Source of the DNA: SXOA01 sp051004015 | GTDB lineage: Bacteria; Planctomycetota; Planctomycetia; Pirellulales; Pirellulaceae | Direction of reading: 5' to 3' | Length of the DNA stretch: 64,000 nt | NCBI GenBank assembly: GCA_051004015.1 | Contig: JBPCKT010000042.1 | Location: 26,712 to 90,711 of the forward strand | In this document: positions 26,901 to 34,170 of the stretch, in pieces | Layout: every line of letters begins with the position of its first letter | Position numbering within the stretch: the stretch's first letter is position 1 | Notes under the pieces: generated by a model | Database searches by the model: none | The model's input: only the letters and a program-made list of their open reading frames with translations | Told to the model about the DNA's origin: nothing | Position numbers and translations under genes: made by a program

Positions 26901-28380
26901 CGATTCCTTCACTTACGTGGCGAACAACGGCGTGGAAGCTGGGCCGGTGATGACGGCCACCATCGTCGTTCAGCCGCTCAATGACGCGCCGCTGGCGGCC
27001 AATGATGAGTACAGCACCGACGCCAGCGGGAGCCTGAACGCTTCCGTGACGACGGGAGTGCTCGCCAACGATTCCGACATCGATGGCGACGCGCTCTCGA
27101 CCACGCTGCTGTGGGGTCCCTCCCACGGCTCGCTGACGCTGAACAGCGACGGCTCCTTCTCCTATGCGGCCGACGCCGGCTTTACGGGGATTGACTCGTT
27201 CAAGTACCAGCTCAACGACGGCCTGGCCAACAGCAACGTGGCCACGGTCACGCTGCAGGTCTCCGGACAGGGAGAAATCGTTGCTCCCTCCAGCCAGGAT
27301 GATGCCTATACCGTCGATGCGGGAAGCATCTTGGTGGTGGATGCGCCGGGTATCCTCGAAAACGACGCGGACGCCGACGGGGATGCTCTGTCCGCGGCAC
27401 TGGCGGCTGGCCCATCCCACGGGGAGCTGACTCTCAATGCCGACGGATCGTTCAGCTACACACCCGAGGCCGGTTTTGCTGGGACGGATTCCTTCACCTA
27501 CACGGCGAGCGATGGTACTGCAGCGGGAAATGTCGCCACCGTGACCATCACGGTGGAGGATACAAACCTGGCTCCGGAAGCCAAGGACGACGGGTATGTG
27601 GCGACGGCCGAGACGCTGCTGAGCGTTTCCGCTGGCGAGGGAGTGCTGGCGAACGATTTGGACGACGATGGGGATCCGCTCACGGCGGTGCTCGTCGGCG
27701 GGGCAGCTCACGGAGCGGTGACGCTGAATCCCGACGGCTCCTTCGACTACCAGCCGGAGATTGGGTTCACCGGCGAGGACACCTTCACCTACCAGGCGTC
27801 GGACGGAACGGCCTCAAGCGAAGTCGCCACGGCCACGATCTTTGTCGAGTCGGCGGCAAACCAGCGGCCGGTGGCAGTCAACGACCAATACGCCACCACC
27901 GTCGATCAGCCCCTCGCCGTCCCCGCGCCGGGATTGCTGGGAAATGACTTGGATGCGGACGGCGATTCGCTGACGGCGGAGCTGTTCAGCGGGCCGCAAA
28001 ATGGCACGGTCGTGCTCAACACGGACGGCTCGTTTGTCTACACGCCCGCGAGCGGCTTCCAGGGGAGGGACTCCTTCATCTATCGCATCTTCGATGGCGA
28101 AGTGCATAGCGCCCTGGCTGCCGTCACCGTCTACGTCAATGCGGCCCCACCGGCCCCACCGGCACCTGGCGGCGGGGGTTCGGTGGTGGATGGCGGAAAC
28201 GACGATGATTCGCCCGGCGGCTGCCTGCTCGGAGGCGCAATCCGCCGCGTGATGCAGCACCTGGAGCTGGCCCGGTACGGCGTGGAGGACGACCTGCTCG
28301 ATTCGCTGGCGAAGGACCAGAATCGGGGAGACTATAGCCGTCTGGATTCCTTGCTCGCCGATGACCGCTGGCAGCTCTAG
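23974..28380 (+). CDS. Giant surface protein with 14 tandem cadherin-like (VCBS/Ig-like) repeats
   Basis: 1468 residues starting MQKSKKNQG; AAGGAG (23960-23965) lies eight bases upstream. The N-terminus is highly basic and holds the planctomycete-type motif RRNFLRIERLEDRMVLTGA, found on exported planctomycete proteins. Fourteen repeats of about 95 residues follow, each opening with an APVAxxDxY-like strand, then GILANDSDxDGD (probable calcium site), GPAHGxLTLNADGSFSYTPxANFxGxDSFxY and SNxATVTxxV. After a proline/glycine linker the C-terminus (PGGCLLGGAIRRVMQHLELARYG) is unlike the repeats. Probable role: adhesion or cell-wall surface layer. It is transcribed alone, between its own promoter and a terminator. 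Confidence 0.85.
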   Translation: MQKSKKNQGTLRGKTARRNTSRRNFLRIERLEDRMVLTGAAPIAFNDSFHTLPDQTLEISAPGILANDTDAEGDALSAVLFSGPAHGSLTLDPAGSFSYTPEAGFAGIDSFMYRAAEDTGHSQLAAVTLRVGTGSPPVSQDDNVTVNEDEVLTVPAPAGVLHNDSDPDGDPMTAALVTGPANGTVSLAEDGSFVYTPAANFHGTDSFIYQASDGTGTGNLATVSITVSSINDKPVASNDAFSLDEDTPLSIPGPGVTGNDSDADGDPLTATMVSGPLHGSLSLAADGSFTYTPAENFHGVDGFSYLVSDGASLSSVATVTLEVNSVNDGPIAAGDEYTTEEDTPLIVDAALGVMGNDSDGDGDSLIASLVSGPAHGALTLNADGSFEYTPEANFNGADSFSYVVSDGTTESNVANVTLNVSAVNDGPLAVNDEYTIDEDTSLTLPAPGILGNDSDPEADPLAASLVSGPLHGTLSLNADGSLSYTPEANFNGTDGFSYFVSDGSAESEVATVTINVASVEDPPLATNDEYTTNEDTPLAIDAAAGLLANDSDPDSSSLTVAMVSGPVHGTVTLNADGSFNYTPSADFNGVDGFSYVVSDGTLESDVATVTLNVCAVSDAPLATDDAFATEEDTPLIVDVAGSVLANDSDADGDSLTAELVTGPAHGALTLNADGSFSYSPEANFSGQDVFIYTASDGSLTSNEATVTITVNPTNDAPVATADEYTVDEDSPLHVDASGILGNDSDPDGDALSAVLVSGPASGTLTLNSDGSFDYAPGANFNGDDTFVYKASDGSSESAETTVTIHVQGVNDAPVAEADAYVTEEDTPLTIAAPGVLANDSDIDGDSLSAILVNGPAHGTVSLEADGSLTYTPEANFNGSDSFTYKASDGSLESAETTVSITVVSVTDEPLPNSDAYSTGEDVTLTASAAMGVLANDFDPQDLPLTAELVSGPANGTLTLNADGSFSYTPSAHYYGTDSFTYVANNGVEAGPVMTATIVVQPLNDAPLAANDEYSTDASGSLNASVTTGVLANDSDIDGDALSTTLLWGPSHGSLTLNSDGSFSYAADAGFTGIDSFKYQLNDGLANSNVATVTLQVSGQGEIVAPSSQDDAYTVDAGSILVVDAPGILENDADADGDALSAALAAGPSHGELTLNADGSFSYTPEAGFAGTDSFTYTASDGTAAGNVATVTITVEDTNLAPEAKDDGYVATAETLLSVSAGEGVLANDLDDDGDPLTAVLVGGAAHGAVTLNPDGSFDYQPEIGFTGEDTFTYQASDGTASSEVATATIFVESAANQRPVAVNDQYATTVDQPLAVPAPGLLGNDLDADGDSLTAELFSGPQNGTVVLNTDGSFVYTPASGFQGRDSFIYRIFDGEVHSALAAVTVYVNAAPPAPPAPGGGGSVVDGGNDDDSPGGCLLGGAIRRVMQHLELARYGVEDDLLDSLAKDQNRGDYSRLDSLLADDRWQL

Positions 28381-28407
28381 TTCTAAGGAGCATCGCCGCT
28401 AGTTTCA

Positions 28408-28453
28408 CTTCGCGCCCCTGAAGTCACGAGACCCAGGGGCGCGAAGCTTTTTC
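28408..28453 (+). terminator. Intrinsic terminator of the surface protein gene
   Basis: A perfect 12-bp stem CTTCGCGCCCCT (28408-28419) and AGGGGCGCGAAG (28435-28446) with a 15-base loop, followed by C and five T (28448-28452). It lies 28 bases after the stop codon. Confidence 0.85.
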
Positions 28454-28502
28454 TTGATGTGCGACGGTGTAAAATGGCGTGCCCAAAAACAAGGACCACG
28501 CC

Positions 28503-29510
28503 ATGCCCATCCACATTCCCACCATCGACGACGTGCGCACCGCTGAGACCGCGATTCGCCCGCACGTTTCTCCCGCGCCGCTGGTCCGCTCTTATCCGCT
28601 GGAAAAGGAGCTCGGGCTGCCGGAAGGACGGCGCGTCTGGTTCAAGGATTACGGTTGGACGCCGGTCGGTTCGTTCAAGCTCCTGGGGGCGCTCAACTGG
28701 GTGGCGAATAACCTGGAGCGGATCGACAGCCGCACCGTGGTGGCCCACTCGTCGGGAAATTTCGCCTCGGGCATTTCCTACGCCGGGATGCGGTTTGGCA
28801 AACGGGTGGTGGTGGTGATGCCTGAAACCGCCCCGCGGGTGAAGTTCAACCTCACCCGCTCCTTCGGGGCCGAAGTCCGGACTTACGACATCACGCGCGA
28901 CCACGAAACGGGCGAGCGGGACCGCCTGACGCGCGAGATTGCTGCCGGCGAAGGGGCGGTGCAGGCCTCTCCCTACGACGATCCGCATGTGATTGCGGGC
29001 AACGGCGTCGGCGGGCTGGAAATCGTCCGCGAGCTTCAGCAGGTTGGCCGCGGCCTCTCGCATTTCTTCTGCCAGGTCAGCGGCGGCGGCATCATGGCCG
29101 GGCACGCCCTGGCCATCACCGACGGCTTTCCGCGGGCCCGCCTCATCGGCGTCGAGCCGGCAGGCAGCAACGACTTCCAGCAATCTCTCGCCGCCGGTAA
29201 GCGGGTCCGCATCGAGCGCCCCAGTAGCATCTGCGACGGCCTCAACTCCTACGACGTCGGCGAGCACAACTGGCCCATCCTCAGCCGCCTCGTGAGCCAG
29301 TCGGTCTCCCTGCCGGACGCCGCCACGCAGCAAGCCATGAAATGGCTCTACGACCAGCACGGCCTCCGCACCGAACCCTCCGGAGCCATCGCCACCGCCG
29401 CACTCCTCAGCGGCCAGGTCGATTTAAGCGGCGACGGCGACATCGTGGTTGTTGTGAGCGGGCGGAATGTGGATGAAGGGGCGTTTAGGAAGTGGATCGA
29501 CGGCGTGTAA
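28503..29510 (+). CDS. PLP-dependent threonine/serine dehydratase-like enzyme
   Basis: 335-residue fold-type II PLP enzyme. The Schiff-base lysine is in TPVGSFKLLGA (about residue 57), the phosphate- and substrate-binding loop is SSGNFASG (asparagine-loop SGNFA), and the glycine-rich phosphate loop is VSGGGIMAGHAL. EPSGAIATAALLSG and VVVSGRNVD near the end match threonine dehydratase/serine racemase proteins without an ACT domain. It could be a catabolic threonine ammonia-lyase or a serine racemase. AAGGA precedes the ATG by about eight bases, and a TAAAAT hexamer lies at 28470-28475. It converges with the helicase gene. Confidence 0.82.
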   Translation: MPIHIPTIDDVRTAETAIRPHVSPAPLVRSYPLEKELGLPEGRRVWFKDYGWTPVGSFKLLGALNWVANNLERIDSRTVVAHSSGNFASGISYAGMRFGKRVVVVMPETAPRVKFNLTRSFGAEVRTYDITRDHETGERDRLTREIAAGEGAVQASPYDDPHVIAGNGVGGLEIVRELQQVGRGLSHFFCQVSGGGIMAGHALAITDGFPRARLIGVEPAGSNDFQQSLAAGKRVRIERPSSICDGLNSYDVGEHNWPILSRLVSQSVSLPDAATQQAMKWLYDQHGLRTEPSGAIATAALLSGQVDLSGDGDIVVVVSGRNVDEGAFRKWIDGV

Positions 29511-29530
29511 TTCCATCCGTGGGACATCCA

Positions 29531-32500
29531 TCAGAAGGAACGCCGCCCCGCACTTTCGAGCTCGCGATGACTGGTGATCCTCCGCCCGACTTGCAGAGAG
29601 CGCCGCATGGCCATCTGCAGTTCCGGTTCGACCTCGGCGAAGAACTCAATCCGTCCCGCGACTTTGGCGGCAACGCAGCGGCCCGCTTGCAGGATGAGCG
29701 AGTTCTTGTGCATGGCGGGAATGCGCGGGCCGTCCGTGATGATCCCGGAGAGGTTGACCGGGTCTGCGGCAGAGAGGATGCTCCACTGGCCGTCATCCAC
29801 CCCGTCGCGGAGAGCCCGCAGTTGGGAAACGGCAGCTTCCTGGGCAAACTGTTCGCCGGCAACGCGGGCGATGAAGCGTCCGCCGCGGACTTCGCCCCGC
29901 AACTCCATCCGGCGGAAGACTCGGACCAGCTCGAACCAGGGCGGCGCGGCATTCTCCCGCGTCAGGCAGTCACGGAAGACGACGCCATAGCGATTCAGTA
30001 GCTGTTTGCACCACCGCTGCAAATACTCATCATTCTCCGGCGGCTGCGTCTCGCCCGGAAATCGCGACCAGCGGCCGACCGGGGAGGTGCCGCTATGGAG
30101 TGCCTTCTTACGCGGCCAGAGGCGGCGGCTGATCGTTTTCTTGGCACCCTTGGAAATGTAGCGGACGGCGGCGAAGGTGTCGGATGAAACGAGACCGAGC
30201 GCGGCTAATTCCCGCAATGCATCTTCCAGCTCCGTGGGGAGCAGTCCGGTCAACCCCTTGAGCTCTTGATAGAACAGTGCTCCGCGAACCGACAAAACTC
30301 CAAGCACGTCCTGCGCTTTGCTGCCGGCGAAGGCATCCACCTTCATCCGCTCCCGCGGCAGCAGCCAGGACAGGTCATCCCGCATCAGCAGGGCAATGGG
30401 CATCGTTCGATTGAGAGCCGCCATGCCGGGGCCGTCCTTTTCGTCCCGGCTGGGAGGGCGAAGGCGGCCCCACATCGCCTCGCCCGACATGAACAGCATG
30501 TCCAGCCATTGCGGGTCGTACTCGGCCACGCGGGCGGAGAGTACCTTCTCCTCCCAGACGCCGGCGGAAAGCTCGAACCCTTGCAGTTGCACCATCGCCT
30601 CGCGCAGTCCTGCCTCTCCTTGCTTCTGCTGGGTGGGATGCAGCCCGTGCTGCCGCGTCAGGTAATCGAGATAAACCTCGGGCGCGACCGGCTGGATTTT
30701 CTGCCGCAGGCCGTCGAGCGTCAGCCGGTGGATGCGGGCCAGCAATCGCCGCTCGCACCATTCGACGTAGGATGGGACTCCAGTCCCGTCCGTTCTTCGG
30801 TCGGGACTGGAGTCCCGTCCTACATCCTCTTGCGCTGCTGCCGTGAAGCGGCCGCGCATGACGATGCCCGAGCCTTCCAGCGATTCCAGCGAGGCTTCCA
30901 CCTGGCTCTCTTCCAGCATCAGGCGCTGGGCGATGTCCGCCGCGGTTGTGGGTCCGGAGGTAAGGATTCGGCCTCGAACGAGTTCCAGTCGCCCCGCTGC
31001 TGGCTCCCATTCCTTTTGCAGCGCCGGCGGCAACTGCGGCATTGGTTTGGCGACGACGCCGGGATAGACCGCCTGCACCAAGGGCCAGCGCTCGGCGGCA
31101 ATCCATCCGCGTTTTTCGTAGGATGGGACTCCAGTCCCGTCCGAAAAGCGGACGGGACTGGAGTCCCATCCTACGGGGAGAGTCACCTCCGCAGCCCTTC
31201 CGGCCCGGACCAGCTCTTGACAGCAGTTGTTCCAAGCCGCCGATTCATCCGTGAAGACCAGAATCAGGCTCAGCAGCGCATCATGCAATTCATCGGCATC
31301 GCGGATGAACGGCCAGGCATCCTGGCTGACTTGGGTGATGGCCTCGGGGTCGAGCTTCGCGAGGTCGCGGAAGTCCTCGACGCTGAGCGACCGCCGCGTG
31401 GTGACCGCCCGCGTCCGCCGCTCTTCCAGAGGAGCGTCATCGAGGAACGAATAGGGATTGGCGTTGAGAATCTGATGCGAAAACGGCGAGGGCTCACGAG
31501 TGTCGATGGGAAAGAACTTCACTTTCCCGTCCTTCACGTCTTGCAGCATGGCCAGCCACCGCGGCAGGTCCATCGCCTCGTTCAGGCAGTCGTGCATCGT
31601 CTGCCGCACGATGGGATGGTCGGGAACCTGGATATCGCCGTGATGGTTCTCCAGGCAGCCGACCGTTTCCGGGAAGGTTTGCGCCAGCAAATCCTCGCTG
31701 CGGAATTTCTGCAAGAACGGCGGCACCTTCTTGCCATTCTTCATCCGCAGCACGGCCAAAGCCCGCGTGATGTTCCACCGCCAGCGAACGCCGAACATGG
31801 GAACCGCCAGAAGCGCCTGCTCCAGCAGCTCTTGCCCGTTGTGCGGCCCAATCATGGGAAACAGGCTCTCGATGGCAAAGCTGTGCTGAGGGCCGATGGA
31901 GAGGAGCACCCCATTTTCGTCCGCTGCCGCCTGCAGCTCAAAATCGAAACTGCGGCAGAAGCGTTTGCGGAGGGCGAGGCCCCAGGCCCTGTTGATCCGC
32001 GAGCCGAGCGGCGAATGAATGACGAGCTGCATTCCACCGGATTCGTCAAAGAACCGCTCGAATACGATTTCCTCTCGCGTCGGTACTCGGCCGATGGCGG
32101 CTTTCTGGGCGACGATATAGCGGACCGCCTGCTCCGCGGCCCAAGGGTCCGCCCCGCACTCGGCTTGCAGCCAGGTAGTGGGGTCTTCGTAGGATGGGAC
32201 TCCAGTCCCGTCCGTCTTCTGGACGGGACTGGAGTCCCATCCTACGTTTTGCTCGATCCCTCCCGCGATGTCCCGCCGCAATCGCGACAGCTCGCCGGAA
32301 AGCTCGACCGTACGGCCGGGAGCTTCACCGAGCCAGAAGGGAATGGTTGGCGGAGCGCCATGGGCATCGATGACGATCACTTCGCCGGAAGTTATCTGCC
32401 GGATCATCCATGACGTGTTGCCAAGCAGGAAGACATCGCCGCGCATGCTTTCGATGGCAAAATCTTCGTCCAAAGCGCCGACGACCGTTCCTTCCCCTTC

Positions 32501-34063
32501 CGTGACGACTTTATATTCCGCCTGCTCGGGAATGGCCCCGCCGGAAGTGATGGCCGCGATGCGGGCGTGGCGACGGGCCTTGAGCTTGCCGTTGATCTGG
32601 TCGCGATGGAGGTAGGCCCCCGCCTTGTTGCCGGGCATCACCCCTTCGGTCAACATCTTCACGATGTCGTCGTAGTCCTGGCGCGAAAGGTTGCGGTAGG
32701 GGTAGGCCCGGCGGCAGAGGTCATACAGCTCGTTCTCTCCCCATTCTTCGCAGGAAACCGCGGCCACGATTTGCTGGGCCAGGATATCCAGCGGTGCTTG
32801 CGGGATCTCAATCCGGTCGAGATGCCCGGCACGTACGGCCCGGATCATGGCCATCCCTTCCAGCAGCTCATCGCGGGTGAGCGGGAAGAGCCGCCCCTTA
32901 GGGAGCGCGCCGAGGGAGTGTCCGCTGCGGCCGACCCGTTGCAGAAAGTTGGCGATGGAGCGGTTGGAGCCTATCTGGCAGACCAGATCGATGTAGCCGA
33001 TATCGATCCCCATCTCCAGCGATGCGGTGGCCACGATCGCCTTGAGCTTCCCGTCCTTCAGCCGCTGTTCGGCGTCCAGGCGGATGTGGCGGGCCAGGCT
33101 GCCGTGATGGGCGGCGACCGCTTCTTCACCCAGCACTTCGCGGAGGCGGAGGGCGATGCGTTCGGCCAGCCGGCGGGTATTCACGAACACGAGAGTACTG
33201 CGATGCGACTGAATCAGCTCCACCACGCGCTCATAGACTTCCCCCCACTGTTCGTTGGAGCAAACAGCAGATAGCTCGCTGGGAGGAACTTCAAGAGCCA
33301 GATCAAGCTGGCGAATATGGCCGGTGTCGATGATCTGACATTCCTGCCCCCTCTCTTCTACCTCCTCTCCCTCTTCTCTGTGTCTCTGTGTCTCTGTGGT
33401 TTCCATTCCTCTTCCCACCAGAAATGCCGCAATCTCCTCCATCGGCTTTTGCGTGGCAGAGAGGCCAATGCGTGTCGGCGGCGAATCGCACAGAGCGGCG
33501 AGGCGCTCCAGCGAAAGCGTGAGATGGCTCCCCCGTTTGTCGCGGGCGAGTGCGTGAATCTCGTCCACGATAACGGTTTTCACCGTCCGCAGCTTCTCGC
33601 GAAACTTGGGTGATGTGAGCAGGAGATACAGAGATTCGGGGGTAGTAACGAGAATGTGCGGCGGCTTTTTGAGCATCGCCTGCCGCTCGGCGGCTGGAGT
33701 GTCTCCCGTGCGGACGGCAGTGCGGATCGGACAAGCGGGAAAGCCGCTGGCCGCTGCGAGCTCGGCGATTTCCTGCAAGGGGTTTTGCAGATTCCGCTGG
33801 ATGTCGTTGCTGAGGGCCTTGAGCGGCGAGACGTAAACTACTTCAATTCCCGTTGCCAACGTGCCATCCGCCCATTTGCGAACCAGCCGGTCGATGCAGA
33901 CCAGAAATGCCGCCAGCGTCTTGCCGGAACCCGTGGGCGCGGCAATCAGCGTGTGCGTGCCGGCGGCAATATGCGGCCAGCCGAGCGTCTGGGCCTCGGT
34001 GGGGGCGGCGAACCGCTGGGTGAACCACTGCCAGACAAGCGGGTGAAAGAGCTGCTGGGTCAT
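29531..34063 (-). CDS. lhr: Lhr-type ATP-dependent helicase with in-frame palindromic insertions
   Basis: 1510-residue superfamily 2 helicase. The N-terminal Lhr core holds Walker A APTGSGKT (42-49), VSPLKALSND, TTPESLYLLLTS, DEIH box (167-170), GLSATQKP, FVNTRRLAERIALRL, ATASLEMGIDIGYIDLVCQIGS and QRVGRSGH. A winged-helix and long C-terminal part follow, as in full-length bacterial Lhr (about 1500). Lhr proteins unwind RNA:DNA hybrids and act in DNA repair. Four segments look inserted. Residues 607-625, 964-982 and 1081-1099 are encoded by a 57-bp palindrome and read V-G-x-D-S-S-P, three variable residues, then DGTGVPSY. Residues about 218-235 (TTETQRHREE) come from a CAGAGACA repeat. The frame stays open throughout. 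Confidence 0.88.
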   Translation of the reverse strand: MTQQLFHPLVWQWFTQRFAAPTEAQTLGWPHIAAGTHTLIAAPTGSGKTLAAFLVCIDRLVRKWADGTLATGIEVVYVSPLKALSNDIQRNLQNPLQEIAELAAASGFPACPIRTAVRTGDTPAAERQAMLKKPPHILVTTPESLYLLLTSPKFREKLRTVKTVIVDEIHALARDKRGSHLTLSLERLAALCDSPPTRIGLSATQKPMEEIAAFLVGRGMETTETQRHREEGEEVEERGQECQIIDTGHIRQLDLALEVPPSELSAVCSNEQWGEVYERVVELIQSHRSTLVFVNTRRLAERIALRLREVLGEEAVAAHHGSLARHIRLDAEQRLKDGKLKAIVATASLEMGIDIGYIDLVCQIGSNRSIANFLQRVGRSGHSLGALPKGRLFPLTRDELLEGMAMIRAVRAGHLDRIEIPQAPLDILAQQIVAAVSCEEWGENELYDLCRRAYPYRNLSRQDYDDIVKMLTEGVMPGNKAGAYLHRDQINGKLKARRHARIAAITSGGAIPEQAEYKVVTEGEGTVVGALDEDFAIESMRGDVFLLGNTSWMIRQITSGEVIVIDAHGAPPTIPFWLGEAPGRTVELSGELSRLRRDIAGGIEQNVGWDSSPVQKTDGTGVPSYEDPTTWLQAECGADPWAAEQAVRYIVAQKAAIGRVPTREEIVFERFFDESGGMQLVIHSPLGSRINRAWGLALRKRFCRSFDFELQAAADENGVLLSIGPQHSFAIESLFPMIGPHNGQELLEQALLAVPMFGVRWRWNITRALAVLRMKNGKKVPPFLQKFRSEDLLAQTFPETVGCLENHHGDIQVPDHPIVRQTMHDCLNEAMDLPRWLAMLQDVKDGKVKFFPIDTREPSPFSHQILNANPYSFLDDAPLEERRTRAVTTRRSLSVEDFRDLAKLDPEAITQVSQDAWPFIRDADELHDALLSLILVFTDESAAWNNCCQELVRAGRAAEVTLPVGWDSSPVRFSDGTGVPSYEKRGWIAAERWPLVQAVYPGVVAKPMPQLPPALQKEWEPAAGRLELVRGRILTSGPTTAADIAQRLMLEESQVEASLESLEGSGIVMRGRFTAAAQEDVGRDSSPDRRTDGTGVPSYVEWCERRLLARIHRLTLDGLRQKIQPVAPEVYLDYLTRQHGLHPTQQKQGEAGLREAMVQLQGFELSAGVWEEKVLSARVAEYDPQWLDMLFMSGEAMWGRLRPPSRDEKDGPGMAALNRTMPIALLMRDDLSWLLPRERMKVDAFAGSKAQDVLGVLSVRGALFYQELKGLTGLLPTELEDALRELAALGLVSSDTFAAVRYISKGAKKTISRRLWPRKKALHSGTSPVGRWSRFPGETQPPENDEYLQRWCKQLLNRYGVVFRDCLTRENAAPPWFELVRVFRRMELRGEVRGGRFIARVAGEQFAQEAAVSQLRALRDGVDDGQWSILSAADPVNLSGIITDGPRIPAMHKNSLILQAGRCVAAKVAGRIEFFAEVEPELQMAMRRSLQVGRRITSHRELESAGRRSF
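30767..30823. repeat. 57-bp coding palindrome (family R2), copy 1
   Basis: Left arm 30767-30791 (GTAGGATGGGACTCC...) and right arm 30799-30823 are 25 bases each with two mismatches and a 7-base loop. On the minus strand it encodes lhr residues 1081-1099 (VGRDSSPDRRTDGTGVPSY). Confidence 0.9.
31118..31174. repeat. 57-bp coding palindrome (family R2), copy 2
   Basis: Perfect 25-bp arms 31118-31142 and 31150-31174 with a 7-base loop. It encodes lhr residues 964-982 (VGWDSSPVRFSDGTGVPSY). Confidence 0.92.
32189..32245. repeat. 57-bp coding palindrome (family R2), copy 3
   Basis: Perfect 25-bp arms 32189-32213 and 32221-32245 with a 7-base loop. It encodes lhr residues 607-625 (VGWDSSPVQKTDGTGVPSY). 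Confidence 0.92.
33376..33405. repeat. CAGAGACA-type short tandem repeat inside lhr
   Basis: On the minus strand the sequence is ACCACAGAGACACAGAG followed by ACACAGAG, a motif seen between genes in many bacteria. Here it is read as TTETQRHRE in a loop between helicase motif III (GLSATQ) and the next conserved strand. Confidence 0.7.
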
Positions 34064-34170
34064 TCCGCCATTCTAGCAGAGGGTGACAATTCGTACAGAG
34101 ACTTAGCGATTTCGGCCAGCGGCGTATGATTTGAGTGGCACTTAGCAACCTTTGTTGGAGGACAACCAGC

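Noticed and set aside
30266..32413. Plus-strand open frame (715 codons) opposite lhr
   Set aside because: Antisense to a conserved helicase. It contains the same VGWDSSPV peptides only because the palindromes read alike on both strands.
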